Below, piece by piece: positions 11,122 through 58,378 of a stretch of DNA of 64,000 nt; position 1 is the stretch's first letter, and every line of letters starts with the position of its first letter. Source of the DNA: Cristatella mucedo (taxonomy: Eukaryota > Bryozoa > Phylactolaemata > Cristatellidae). Under the pieces are notes generated by a model. It was not told the DNA's origin. It was given only the letters and a program-made list of their open reading frames with translations, and searched no databases. Position numbers and translations under genes: made by a program. Location of the stretch: positions 14,229,501-14,293,500 of the forward strand of contig WPIO01000001.1 of NCBI GenBank assembly GCA_009760855.2, read 5' to 3'.

Positions 11122-11252
11122 TTGAATAGCGGTTGAAGAGAGTTAACTGCTGTCGCCACTGCTTGAAGTAGGCAATGAAGAATCGCCCACTGCAGGGCTC
11201 AAACCCATGACCAGGGTCGAGGAGAGCACGTTACCCTTGTGCCGAGACCCAG
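11122..11252 (-). mobile_element. SINE-A, copy 2 (diverged)
   Basis: Minus-strand tRNA-like head with B-box region GGGTTTGAGCCC, the body word GCAGTGGGCGATTC, and a head resembling the other copies. The distal 3' end is eroded. Confidence 0.65.
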
Positions 11253-11669
11253 AGGCAATTCGTACACTCTAAGGCTAGAAATCGGAACTCAGTCGCAGGC
11301 AACGGTGTTTTAAAATCTGTGGTTCTCACTAAGATTATTAATAAAGGCATTGTTTAGCTTAACAGAAGAATAAACTAAAGCTAACAGTACAATATATGGT
11401 TTGACTTCCTAAGATAGGGTCATTATTTATTACATTGACCTTGACCACGATCTTCAATGAACCGTTTGGGCGAGTCTGCTAAAGTTAAGATTAAATCCCC
11501 TTAACAAATTCTGGGTATCTCAAAGCTTCTTAAAGCATAATAATGGGCACTCTCCAAGAATAGCAGAGTTTATAACCTAGAAAGTGATTAAAATTCTCGA
11601 TACTTGCTCTCTGGGAAACTCATTTAAAATTGAAGAAGTTATACAACTACGAATTCTCAAAGGCATTCA

Positions 11670-11675
11670 TTTATT
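11670..11675 (-). terminator. Polyadenylation signal of the CFAP90-like gene
   Basis: AATAAA on the minus strand, about 38 nt past the TAG stop at 11713. Confidence 0.6.
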
Positions 11676-11712
11676 AAGACACAATAACAATAATGGCAGA
11701 AAATGTTGAAGA

Positions 11713-11883
11713 CTACAAGTCTTTTAACGTTTTCGTTTCTCTTATACTGATGTCATTTCTTCGGTAGAACTCGGTCTTCACTTTTGCAATTCTTACATGC
11801 TTTCTGTCTGGATGATCAACGTGCATTTCCAAGCGATGTCCGAACTCGGATGAGGAAAGTGTTGGCATATCCTTGATCTTCTC
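11713..11883 (-). CDS. CFAP90: CFAP90-like exon 3 (terminal)
   Basis: It begins after GTTGCAG and encodes 56 residues containing [20 protein letters not shown] and FYRRNDIS, then TAG at 11713-11715. Confidence 0.8.
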   Translation of the reverse strand, partial: EKIKDMPTLSSSEFGHRLEMHVDHPDRKHVRIAKVKTEFYRRNDISIRETKTLKDL

Positions 11884-14800
11884 CTGCAACGCACGCCAAT
11901 TATAATGATCAGACCTCTTCGAAACCGAGCATATATTTGAAATATTTCGCGTTCTGTTCGAATTATGTGCAGCGTTAATCACGTACCTCGTCGTTGACAG
12001 AGAGACCGCGTGATTTCGCATGCTCCCTGTCGCATCTGTGCAAGTACTGGTTGTAGTCTTTCGGCTGGTGGTACAGTCTGTCGAATTCTGGCCTTCCATA
12101 TCTGTCCTAAATTATTTATTTAGAGCGTAAATTTGGCGTCTAGGCGATTCCAGCTAATTTTCAGACATATTAATAAAGGCATTTATCTGGGCTCTCAGGC
12201 CTGTGAGCAGCAGTAGCTTGAAAACGTAACCCACGTATGTTCTACAAAACTCGCAATGAAGCAATAAGCAGCCTAGCTACTGAAAATACAGTTGCAATGT
12301 ACGATATTGACCATAGGGAATACAGTGAATGTGTCTTTCCGTCTTTTTTAACATCTTGATGATTACGAATATCTGCAAAGGCTTACATTTCCTCTCTCTC
12401 TCTATTCAAGTAAAGATAATGGTCCCCTGATACGGCTTTTATATAGTAGCACAGTAGCCTTGGCCTCTACTGCCGGCTTACTTGGGGCTGTAAAAAGGAT
12501 TACCTGCTCGAGGACTCTAAATCACGCCCTGGGTAGCAAAGTGTTAGAAATTTGAGAAATTTGCCGCTGAGCTAAGATTTAATTTAATTTAATTTAAGCT
12601 AAGATTTAGCAGCCTCGTACGGCACTAGAAACTAATCTGGTGGAGTGATCTAGCAGATCACAACTATAGATAATCCTCGCAATAGCTACCAGGACATAAT
12701 TCCAGCTATTTATTGACCATTTGAAGATCAAAGACATTGGGCTGTTAGTTCATCCATTCATTCATAAAATCAGACTACTTTGCAGCATAACTAAGACGCT
12801 ACCTACGTTCAGTTAAATGTCTTGATTTTATAATTAACCTCTGTAGCATGAAACTGCTGTACTACCTATTCATTGTACCTATAAATTTCAGAAATTCATT
12901 TCATATGATCACGGCAAAGATGCAATAACAATTTGCATTTATTTTTGCAGCTACGGATGATGCTCATTAAATTGAGAGTTATCCTTATTACCACCGCTTG
13001 CAGTGGGCAATACAGAACAATAAATGACTGCCCAATGGACTCAAACCCTGGATACAAGCCGTGAAAAATGAGCACCTTACCCCTGGTTTAAGACCCGGTG
13101 GCTTTTGATTCATCCCAAATATAATAGAAGTAGCAAGCGCTTTCAAGGAAACTGGTTCAACAGATGACGAGTTTCCATTGGCGGTTTCCAGATATAAAAT
13201 TAAAATACTTAGTTAGAGTTTCCATTTGAGAACTGCACGCTTCTGAATAAAAGTTTGGCGGAAAGAAAATACGTCAATGAGATCGTATGATCACATCATC
13301 ATAGTTTTAAAACAGACAAGGAGAGGAAAATTAAATATCATCTGATTTGGCGGCCTCTTTTTCATAGCTTTTTCTTTTTAAAAGCCTCAAAGGCGACCTC
13401 CGCCGCTTGCACTCAGAATTGCCTAGTGCAGTACTCGAACCCACGACCTTGATTGTAAAGTATGAGAACCTTACGCCAGAGCTACGACTCGGGGCCCGTA
13501 TTCTGAATGATCGCGCTACAGCCTATTCCATTACAGTCAGATTACTCCGCTTCTGAATGTGAGTTTGACTAGTCAGTGGCCCCGGCCCCCGATTGTCATG
13601 AATGTCCAGCTTTCAGTAACCATAAGTCAAACCTACTTTGCCAGTGTCCGTTTTTCCTTACTCACTGTAAATAATAAGTTTGTTACTTAGTAGTGCAATA
13701 TATATATATATATTTATTATTTATTTATTTATATATACTAAAGGCCCATTTAATAATTACATACACAGAGCCTTGCCTGATCACGTTTATTTAAATAAAC
13801 ATAATGTGCAGGTATATACTTGAATTTATTTACATATGCATATAAGCGTGTACCTTACTTAAACATGCCTATTGTGCAATATACATTCATAAGAGTCCGC
13901 TAAGTAGCAGTAAGGCTGCATGAACTTCAAAGTTTTATGAAGGATTATATTTTATTTTATCGGGCCAGCAGCTAGCGGCGTAGAAGAGACGCCACCGGGA
14001 AAGTGCTTAGTCTCAAGTGAGAAGATCGATACGAGGGCATTCTACGCTAAGCACCCACTAAGCTCTGCCTGGACGTTGGTTGTGCACTAGTAAACTCTAA
14101 TCTGGGCATGCTGCATGCACAATGGCGTCTTCGTGAAAAAACAATGGTGAAGACTATCAAAGCACTGATAATTACAAATGGTTTGAGTTCAGTTCCTTTT
14201 TTGGCGGTCGTTTATGTGTTTGGATTGTTCAGGTAAAGTTTTTACTTAACTTGGTACAATAATCAGTACGGCGTTTATTCGCCAAAATATTTTCCTCATT
14301 GTAGTTAGCGCTCAGTCAATTTTGAGTGTTTTTAATGTGCTTCCTTAGTTGGTGGTATTTCATATATGCGTACTAACTTTGTTAATCATTATTAACAGGT
14401 CAGAGTGAATTTCGCTTTAATATTACTGAGTGTTTAACTTAATATTACTATGTATTTATTGTATGTATTAATTGTATGTGCTATGTATGTATTAATATTA
14501 TATGAGTGTTTATTACTGAGTGATTTAAAAACTGCAGGCATTCAATATCAGATTCTTGTCGTCACAGCTACATGAGTTGGGAGGTGCCGGTTTTACTGAG
14601 ATCCATGCTTGGCTAAAAAGATTCCCCGTAATTACGACTTTCCCGAGCAACTGGTACGATTTTGAAAGCGTTGTGCGAGGAACCGGAGCAGGCGGCTAGA
14701 GAGGTGGAGGACGCTGTTTCAGAAGGTTCTGGGAGGTTCGTGAATGTTCTTTAAGGTCTCCGTAATGCAATTTCTGAAAGTTTTAGGAGCTTCCCATGAA

Positions 14801-16416
14801 ATTGAAAGCGAGCATGTGAATAACTAAAGTGTTCTCGGAATTCAGGCATTTCCGAGGTATCGTGAGTTACGATGGATTATCCAAGCAATTCCCGGCCCGT
14901 CATTTCTCAAGGGCGCAGCACTAATATAGCTACTTGAAGTAAAGTAAAGAAGAGTCTATAAGTATAATCCATTTGTACAGCGCCCCAAGAGAACTTAGTC
15001 TCTATTCAAGCGCTTCACAAATGTCTCGGGGCTCTAGCCAACGACCTCAGCCAGGCCTTGGTAGGGGCGAGCACCGTAACCGCAGGACCAAACCATTTCT
15101 CTGAAGAAGAGGCTAAATAAGAAAGAAAAGGCTGTGACACACACACACACACACACACGCACGCACGCACACACACGCGCACACACGCGCTCACGCACGC
15201 GCACACACGCGCACACACACACACACACACGCACACGCACACACACACACACGCACACGCACACACACACACGCACGCACACGCACACGCACACACGCAC
15301 ACGCACACGCACGCACACGCACACGCACACACACGCACACACACGCACACACACGCGGACGCACACACACACACACTGCATTGGGTGTATTGGGTGTATG
15401 CACTGTATTGGGTGTACAGGATTTTCAACCGTGGGACTGGAAACCACGACCGCCATTGTGAAGTGTGACCATCTTACCCCTGGGCTAGGACTTAGGCTAG
15501 GAGCAAAACGTGCGGATCTGTACGTTCCTACTGCATTTAACTACTCACCATGTGGTGCCTTAAAAACTTCAATTTTGCCTCTGAAAGGTTTTTGCACTCG
15601 TAATAATAAATGTTCTTGTGGTCGGCTACAGTCACGGGCTTCAAGGCTGGGCTGCCCTTGATCTTCCAACGTTTAGTTTAAGTCTCATTTCGATCGATCT
15701 CGAAGACATAATTCCAATGGCTGAGAAAAAGCCTGATACGATGGCGGGTCTCGAGGTACATAAGGTAGCAAGTCTCTTGGGTTTTGAACACAACAGGGAA
15801 AGCCCTAGAATAATAATTGACAGCGGTTCTTGAGATCCACAATGCTGTAATAAGGAGATGCATATACGTTACTTGCCAGAGCAAGAAGTAGAGGTAATTT
15901 TGATTATTCGTCTTGTTCGCCATATTGTTTCCCTCAAATTTATATAAAAAAAATAACAGTGGTATCTGGCGAAAGCACTTCGGTCTGTTCAGTATGTTCC
16001 TAATATTCTGTCTCACAAGTAGCTGGCAGATACAGTAACACGATTAAATTAATGTGCAGCCAAATCAAGCACCTTTGTGACGCTTTCATGTAAGGAATAG
16101 TATAGAAACGCATCTCTTTGAAGTGTACGTGTTAAATAAATTTACTCACTTGTCCAACACTGTTGAAATAATTCCGGCTGGACAGAGCTGGTCTCCGAGG
16201 AGGCACAAACGCGTGGGCTGAGAGTTCGCAAGGCCTTCCATGCATTGTGAATTCGTCTGTATCAGTCTTGACAAAAATTGCGTTCTCCATCTGGGCTCCT
16301 TGAGCCATCCCTTGAGCGTAGATACAGCGGCAGCGGAAGTCACTGTTGCTATGCGGTTGCTGTGGTCTGTTGTCAAGGTCGGGATGCCCGGCTGGAGCGC
16401 TTTGGCATTTCACCAT
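11713..16416 (-). CDS. CFAP90: CFAP90 (C5orf49)-like cilia/flagella-associated protein, 3 coding exons, 185 aa
   Basis: Exons 16416-16150 (89 codons), 12106-11987 (40 codons) and 11883-11713 (56 codons plus stop) join in phase 0. Splice sites are CAA/GTGAGT, TTTAG/GAC, GAG/GTACGT and TTGCAG/GAG. The start ATG at 16416 follows an in-frame TAA just upstream. Diagnostic segments are [15 protein letters not shown] near residues 65-80, [19 protein letters not shown] in exon 2, and [11 protein letters not shown] plus [11 protein letters not shown] in exon 3. I remember these as the conserved blocks of CFAP90, a small microtubule inner protein of motile axonemes. The N-terminus is longer than in the human protein (about 147 aa) and poorly conserved. 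Intron 1 (about 4 kb) is full of repeats. Assignment is from memory, without a search. Confidence 0.8.
11987..12106 (-). CDS. CFAP90: CFAP90-like exon 2
   Basis: 120 nt, phase 0 at both ends, acceptor AATTTAG/GAC and donor GAG/GTACGT. It encodes the most conserved block ([18 protein letters not shown]). Confidence 0.85.
12975..13100 (-). mobile_element. SINE-A, copy 3 (diverged), in CFAP90-like intron 1
   Basis: Minus-strand tRNA head (GTAAGGTGCTCAT...), degraded B-box, and body word CCCACTGCAAGCGGTGGTAA. The 3' end is worn. Confidence 0.65.
13345..13497 (-). mobile_element. SINE-A, copy 4, in CFAP90-like intron 1
   Basis: Minus-strand head with CGTGGGTTCGAGTACTGC (B-box) and a 3' end near GAGGCCGCCAAATC. 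The middle is rearranged compared with the 52.2-kb copy. Confidence 0.7.
13500..14950. other. CFAP90-like intron 1, no gene recognised
   Basis: AT-rich stretch with a short TA run near 13698-13735 and imperfect repeats of TATGTATTAAT/TATTACTGAGTG around 14420-14520. No coding pattern is seen. Confidence 0.5.
14955..15100 (-). mobile_element. SINE-B (tRNA head, LINE-B-like tail)
   Basis: Read on the minus strand: a tRNA-like head (GGTTACGGTGCTCGCCCC...GGTCGTTGGC), then a GCGCTTGAATAGAGAC body and GTTCTCTTGGGGCGC, which is the stem-loop tail shared with LINE-B. Confidence 0.65.
15136..15378. repeat. Mixed (CA)n/(CG)-interspersed alternating purine-pyrimidine tract
   Basis: About 240 bp of ACAC with frequent ACGC interruptions, almost perfectly alternating purine and pyrimidine. 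The long Cys/Val and Thr/His frames across it are artefacts of the repeat. Such sequence favours left-handed Z-DNA. Confidence 0.95.
16150..16416 (-). CDS. CFAP90: CFAP90-like exon 1 (coding part)
   Basis: 89 codons from MVKCQSAP to YFNSVGQ, donor CAA/GTGAGT. The poorly conserved N-terminal half is rich in Gln, Ala and Cys. The PPRR block near the end is family-typical. Confidence 0.75.
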
Positions 16417-18270
16417 CTCAAGTGACCGTGGCGAGAGACGAGCCAATTATTTTGCATTTATTTTTAAGATGTTTATATTCCTCTCTAGCATGCAATTTCT
16501 CATTTGTTTCAATGTGATTTATAGGTTATGGTCAAACTGCAATTTTGCGCGTAGCCTTGCCCCGAATGCTACAATTGTTGCTTCATCCTTAGAAGTATCT
16601 TTCTCCATCACAAAACGCTTTGCAGCCCAATAGCCCATTATTATCAAATAGCAGGGTGACCGAGAATGGTATCGAGTTACCAGGGAACCGAGAATAGCCG
16701 TTCACAAATTATCCGTCAGTTAAACCTGAACTTCACAAGACCAACATTGAATCACATGTACTAGATCCCTATTATTATTGTTAGCGGCAGATTCATGCAT
16801 GCTTTATTTAAAAAATAAGTTTCTAGTTGTCACTGCTCGCTTCACTAATAAATCTCTAGTGACTGATCCATGACAGCGATTCCGTTCTCTCGTCTTGCTG
16901 TTAAGGCTGGCCTGTCCTTTTTCCGGTTCGTCTGGGGCCCTCGCTTTTTCACGGAAGTTATACATTGACAGCGGCACGTGTCAAGCGAAAGTATCGTTAG
17001 GACATGGTTCTAGTAAGTTCTGCGGCCTATAGCCAGACGCTGATTTCTTTTTTTTTTTATAGCGCCGCGTGGCCTATATCTTGCCTCTTCAGCATCTGGA
17101 CCCCGACTAGTTGCTTTCTTACGGCCGGCCCTTCGCATGGACCATCCGATGTCTGGTTATAGTTAAGATTATGCTGGTGCTAACCTGCAGTTTTTTGGCT
17201 ACTTTTGCACTCTATTGGTGGAGAGGCCCTCACGTATCACCCATCGCCGCGCACCTGCCGCCCAGCAGTGCTATACTTTTCTGGTGATCCATATCTTGGG
17301 CAGTCGAGATAGTTGACCTCATATATTTTGGACTGAAGGATCTTCCACCTAAGGAAGTAATGTTCTCTAGCCAGCTCTACAGACTACCGAACACGTGTGA
17401 TTATGCTTTCTATACAGCACATGTATAGTGCTTAGGAAGAGATTAAGTTCTCTGCTGGAGCTATACAAATGTAATAGTATTAGGACCTGCTGACTGCTCG
17501 AAATTACTTTCTAAGGTAACCTATTTAAAAAGTTGGAAGCCTCCTTAATTTTTGCCGCGCCATATTTGGCGTCTCACTTTGATCAAATTATTGGGTGCAA
17601 AGGCTTTGAGAGCTGCACTTACTTGAAGCCTTGCTAGCCGACTGTCATTTTTCAAGCAATGACCACTTTTAAAATATTGCTACCATCGTTATGCGTCTGT
17701 GAAGAGTAGTTATGTAAGCAGATCGAGTAGATGACACTTGTTTACCGCCTGGTTCTCAAGTAGACATAGGGTCCCCGTAGCTGTGGCCCGACTTTCTGGC
17801 AATGGCAAAGTACGTTTGAGGTATGTTTCTTGTAGAGCCTTACTTTGAGGTAGTCGTTGACTATTGTGAAGATATCAGCACCTTAAAAACGGCAGGCAAG
17901 GAGGGCCACTAACAGGGACTAAATGCAATACCAATCAAGAATGAGCCAACAGGCGAACTTGTATGGCACGAATGTCGCCCATGCGGCTGTCTTAAGGTTT
18001 TCCCTTCGACGAAGGGAGGAATATGTCTCTTTCGTCCTGGGAGTTGAATCGGGGCTTACCGAAAATAAGGATCTTAGCAGCTGCCCTGTTTCAATAGACC
18101 CCTCTGCCTCAATGATAGGAAGACAAGAGAATTATGGCTGCACCTCAGTGGCTAGGCACCCGAAGATTCTCTGTTTTCTCCCTGAGAAGGTTTCAAAACT
18201 GAGAGTGAAACACTTAACAACTCTCTACAAGAGAACTAATGCTCGCTGGTTAATGACATGTACGATATAA
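16417..18270. other. Intergenic, putative CFAP90-like upstream region
   Basis: No coding exon recognised. A short LINE-B/SINE-B tail trace lies near 17430-17475 (GTGCTTAGGAAGAGATTAAG then TTCTCT). No TATA box or other core promoter motif can be tied to the gene with confidence. Confidence 0.45.
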
Positions 18271-18740
18271 GGCTTAGACAAGCAAGCAAAAGCACACAAG
18301 TATGATGCTTAGGCTAGCATGCATGAGCATACAAGAAGACTCTTGGGACCACCGTTAATAGGACCCCTGGTTAGTAGCATGCACCTAATCATAATCAGGT
18401 TAGCAGGCAGAGTTCACTGGCATGCAAGGAAAGCTAAGCAGAACAGATGCATCTTTAGCTGAGACTTTAATGATTCAGAGTCATTGCTGGTGGTGACATA
18501 AATCTGAAGCGATTTTCAGACTTTCGGTGCGTACGAAATGATCGCCCGATCCAGGAAGAGATTTTAATTAAGTGCCGGGACCGGCAAGACGACCGAAGCT
18601 GAGGAGCAGGTGATGCAAGAGCATACTGGAAGAGCAAGGAGGTCCGATGCATAGTATGATGCAGGCGAGTGAAGCAACCTGTTATACAGAGAGAGTATTT
18701 TTAAGTTGACTCGATGCTTAGTCTGGAGCTAGTGAAGCTC
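18270..18740 (-). mobile_element. LINE-C 3' region, fragment
   Basis: It shares long stretches with 38085-38735 (AGACAAGCAAGCAAAAG, then GCACAAGT.TGATGCTTAGG, GAACAGATG.TCTTAG, GGGACGGCAAGA-type words). It also has remnants of the LINE coding end on the minus strand. It is a third family, distinct from LINE-A and LINE-B. Confidence 0.6.
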
Positions 18741-18889
18741 TGATAGAAGTGGTGTGATGATAAAAAATTGTTGGCTACCACATGCATACCGAAAGACGCT
18801 TAAGCTTTTAGTGCATTTTAGAAAACTCCTGCATAACACCCACTTAGTCAGTGTGGGTTTGTGGAGTTACAGACGGAGATGCATTACTA

Positions 18890-19250
18890 TACATTACATT
18901 ATGTGGCAACTGCTTTGTTGGGGACAGACCAGCCCAGCTGCTGAGTTTTGCACCAGTTGCAGCCGATTAAGGACACAAGCCCCCCCCCCCACTCCCGCAG
19001 TAGGGGAATCACAGTAATCTAAGCTCGATATCACAAGCACATGAACTGGTTTAGCAGTTAGACTCCTGGTGTTGGCGATGTTTCTTGGCTGAACGTAAGC
19101 GGACTTGGCAGTGAATAGAGATTTAGTTTCTTTACAGTGCTTTACAAATGGCGCATTATTACTGTTATATACCTGTTGTGGCGGCTGTCCATGCTTTCTG
19201 CTGGTGTGTAGTATCCGGTGTGCCCGCCTCGGAGCAGGGGCCACACCGGC
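18890..19250 (-). mobile_element. LINE-B reverse transcriptase fragment
   Basis: The minus-strand frame contains VISSLDYC and LQLVQNSAAGLVC, the segment that follows the RT palm in LINE-B copies at 24.7, 32.1 and 59.5 kb. A short run of C residues near 18981 interrupts it. Truncated and inactive. Confidence 0.7.
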
Positions 19251-19717
19251 TGGCCACTAGGTACCTCTGATCCTCCTACTGAGCGGGCAGCTCACTGACT
19301 ATTACTGTTTTGCTGGAGCTTAGTGTGGCCAGCATGATTTCCGTAGCATGATTTCTGTGCTGCCTAGAGCGCTGCTTGCTTTTGCCTCGACTCGGCCAGC
19401 CGCTTAGGTTACGATGCAGTCTGGTTGGCTCGAGTGCCTCTCCGGGTCGGCTGGCTGCGATAGTGGGCTCTTACCAGTGATCCTGCTACTGCTTACTGGT
19501 GATGCTGACAACTGGACGGGTTTTTTTCTTTCCGAGTTTTGTTTATGCAGGATCGCCTGCCTGTTTTCCCAGCTGGCTTTGTCAGTGAGTTTTCCCTACT
19601 TGCAGGCATTTTGCCCAACATGTAATAACCCGTTGGTGATGTGTCTGCTGCTGCTGCTGCACTGGCAATGGTGAACCCGGTGACAGCAGCTGGATCTTGC
19701 TTACCTTTGCCGTCGAC
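19251..19717 (+). promoter_or_regulatory. 5' flank / probable 5' UTR region of RSPRY1
   Basis: GC rises gradually towards the start codon and CTG-rich leader-like sequence precedes the ATG. No TATA box is evident. This is only a positional inference. Confidence 0.35.
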
Positions 19718-55190
<35,473 letters not shown>

Positions 55191-55672
55191 TACTGTGACT
55201 CATTTCACCAGACCCATTTCGCCCCATGAGATAGCTGCAAGACTCGTGTGCACTGGTGCTGCACTCCTCAAACTCCAGACCACTTTACCGACCATGCCAG
55301 ATGACATTGTTTGACTCACTTTTCCCAGCCGTAACCGGTGTTGCACGTCTTCTCTTCCCCCATCAGTATGCAGCATACAGATGATACAGATGACCGGCTG
55401 GCGAAGGGATGTGACCCCCTCTTTCTCTCGGCTGCTCAACGATACAGAAGAAAGGGTCCTGTTTTCAGGACTCTGTTTTTTGCTTCTTGTTTCCTATTTT
55501 GCCAAGTGGGAAATGCGATCGTTTGGCCATAACGTTGCTCCCGGCCTCGCAGTGCCAGAGACAGCCTGTCAAGGCAGTTGCTCACTGGCCTGAGTTAGCT
55601 CAGGAAAATGGGCATGTGCGCACTCGAGATAACTGGTTGACCAAGCTAGCAAAATTTAGGTGCAGTCGTGTC

Positions 55673-55675
<3 letters not shown>
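55191..55675. other. RSPRY1 3' UTR/flank
   Basis: Sequence after the stop has no second gene. The transcript end cannot be placed because no AATAAA is obvious. Confidence 0.4.
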
Positions 55676-55748
<73 letters not shown>

Positions 55749-55790
55749 TGTGTCTGTGTCTGTGTGTCTGTGTCTGTGTGTCTGGGTGCA
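55676..55790. repeat. (TG)n with TCTG units
   Basis: About 70 bp of pure TG followed by TGTC/TGTG variants, 490 bp after the RSPRY1 stop. Confidence 0.97.
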
Positions 55791-55989
55791 CGAGTGTGTG
55801 ACTGGGTGTGTGTGTTTGCTTGGGCAAGCGCATAGATATTATTTGTGCAGCGATGTATCGCATGCATGCGACCACTTCGCGATGTATACTCGTTTGAGTT
55901 TACCCTAGCTGTGCTGTCTAACATTCATACATGCAAATCAATCAAATTATATCGTTGGCTACACGACTACTTGACATTTACACTCTGCT

Positions 55990-56137
55990 GAGGTTGAGGG
56001 GTGAGGTGCTCGATGTCACGAGGCCGGTTGTGGGTTTGAGTCCTGAAGCAGGCAAATCCTTAAAGCATTGTGCAATCCTGTGAAAGTCGCTAAGGCTCTG
56101 CTGCATTTATATAAATTCGACTGCTAAATCAGCTATA
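55990..56137 (+). mobile_element. SINE-A copy (plus strand)
   Basis: Head GGGGTGAGGTGCTCGATGTC, B-box TGGGTTTGAGTCC, 3' end CGACTGCTAAATCAGCTA. Confidence 0.75.
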
Positions 56138-57483
56138 GTAATTTGATTTTCAATTTATTGATTTGATGTTTGGTTTGTGAACGCATAATGTCCAGGTACA
56201 TTGGAATTTTTTGACGTCCAGTTGGCCGAGGAAACGGCAGCGTTTACTCACAGAAACTATGCCTGCCTACCATAGAAATAGCCAAATACAGCCAAGGATA
56301 AGGCCAGACCTTGTCCCTGCTTGATGCAGCAAATTGTAAGAGGGTTAAAGGGCGGGTTTGTGGCCAAGCTGTCATGAATACTTTCATAATCTACCGATTA
56401 AAGTTTAGCCACTCACATGATCTAGTTAGAAGTATTTACATAAAATGCACTCGGGTGGATCTAGCATAAAGGCTGGCTGATTTAACAGAATCATTTATAT
56501 AGCGGCAGAAGAGCCTTAACGGCTATCGCTACCACTTACGGTGGGTAACAAGGGATTTCCCTAGCTGAACTCAATCCCACGACCCGGGTCGCGAAGTTCG
56601 AACGTCTTGCCCCTGTGCTTAGACCCAGCAGCACGACGGCAAGGCCATTTTAGAAATCTTTCTTTATCGTATGAGGAAGGCTAGGCGTAATTTCGAACGC
56701 TGTAGAAATCACCAGCTAGTCTCGTCTGCAAATTATGAGGTACGGCATACCTGTAAAAGAAAAAGCGTGAATGTCACGCTCTTATTTCCAAGTTCGATAG
56801 AATTCGTTGCAAGGGCTTGCCAGCGGTTTCATTCAGCTGCTGGCTGAGGAAACTACATCTGTTACTCAGTCTATTTACTCACATTTCTGAGTCATGCTGC
56901 CATACACATGAACTCCTAGAACTTCAGGGGCTGATGCCATCAAAACTTCTGTTAAGTGTTGCTTTAATTTCAGGATTCGAGTGAATGCACATAACAGTAG
57001 ACACCTGCCTACAGCTTATTAACAGCGAATTTGGAAAGTCCGGTTGGCCTTCCTCTTAAGACTATTCCTATAAACCCCATTGCAGGTGATAGCAGACGGT
57101 TCTGTATAGGTTGCTTACATACTGTCCTTACGAATGAGTGGCAATTATCGCAGTATCTATTCTCCCTCTGAGGGCACTAAGACAAGTTCCTAGGAGCGAT
57201 ATATAAACATTATTCTTGGCTTATATGTAGCATATCAGTTTGCATCGTATTCGTAGTTCCATGGGTCTGACACTTGCCTTTGCTTTCGGCTGCTGCTCGG
57301 TTTTCGCTCTGCTTGTGTGCAGCATGTGCAAGTCAGACAGGCAGCACTTCTTCAGGATAGCCTGCTGATCCGGCTACTGGTTCGGTGATGTGAGTGCTGC
57401 AGTTAATAGGGAGAGAACTCCGTGTGTAGCCTCGGTCTGAAGATTATGACCAGCCGATCAGCAGTGTACCGACAATTGAACTT
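56138..57483. other. Intergenic; contains one SINE-A
   Basis: Apart from the SINE at 56472-56635 nothing is recognised. Confidence 0.5.
56472..56635 (-). mobile_element. SINE-A copy
   Basis: Minus strand: GGGTCGTGGGATTGAGTTC B-box region, GATAGCCGTTAAGGCTC, then TCTGTTAAATCAGCC. Confidence 0.8.
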
Positions 57484-58226
57484 GTGACTACCCGCCCTAC
57501 GACAATTGGCCTGTACCAACCGGCCTATACGACAATTGATCTATATGACAACTGATCTTTGACAAGTGGCCCTAAGATCGGAAATAGGCAATACAAATAA
57601 AACTGGTGCAGGTCGGTTTTATTTGATCAAATTAGGTTATATATGTATATATAAATTATATTATAGACATAAGGATTGGATATCAGCTAGTATGAATAAA
57701 TAGAATCGATAATTTGTGAAGTTAATCATTTTTGAACGTACAAATATTTATAAATCATGGAGTCAGCGATACAGCACGGAATTTCCGAGCGTGGAAATGC
57801 TACTGCGATATATAGAAACTTTGAATACTGGAAAGTAATCGTTAATGCAAGTGGCACTACGATATTTGTCGTATAGTTAGTTGAGAAGCTACAGTAACAT
57901 TAAGATCGATTTAATCTAGATCTTAATGAACACTTGTTGCCACTTGTAAGAGAAATAACTGTTTTACTAATAACCCTGTTGCATAAATATAAAAAATTCA
58001 GACAGTCGTGAATTCATTCTTAGTTGTTTGTATCAATTGTGTAAATTAAAAATTGTGCATTATTCTTGTAAATTGACATAGATCAATTGTCGTATAGGCC
58101 AGTAGTACAGGCCAGTTGTCATAGGTCTAATAGTCGCAGACCAGACGTATATAGATCAATTGTTGCATGGGCCGGTTGGTACAGGCAAATCGTCATAGGG
58201 TCAGTAGTCGTAGGTTCAATAGTCAC
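57484..58226. mobile_element. Foldback element with iterated terminal inverted repeats
   Basis: The left arm (57484-57580) and the reverse complement of the right arm (58085-58226) share GTGACTA..., CCTGTACCAACCGGCC and ACAATTGATCTATAT. Each arm is built of degenerate ~18-bp units of the type CCTATACGACAATTG. The core (57600-58080) is AT-rich and non-coding. Size about 740 bp. Superfamily unknown. Confidence 0.7.
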
Positions 58227-58239
58227 CCGAACCTAGCCC

Positions 58240-58378
58240 TGGCCCTGGGCTAAGCTCTTCACGAATAATGTTTCGGGTTCGAGTCCGATACCGATCCTGT
58301 ATTGCCCACTGCAAGCTGCGGTGGTAGCCGATAAGGCCCTTCTGCCGCTATACAAATGAAGCTGTTGAATCAGCTAAG
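58240..58378 (+). mobile_element. SINE-A copy beside the foldback element
   Basis: GGGCTAAGCTCTTCACG head, B-box CGGGTTCGAGTCC, GTATTGCCCACTGCAAGC body, GAAGCTGTTGAATCAGCT end. Confidence 0.8.

Noticed and set aside
15015-15661. Long Cys/Val and Thr/His frames across the CA/CG repeat
   Set aside because: Pure translation of a dinucleotide repeat in every frame; no coding signal.
55487-55924. Cys/Val and Thr/His frames near the TG repeat
   Set aside because: Microsatellite artefact.
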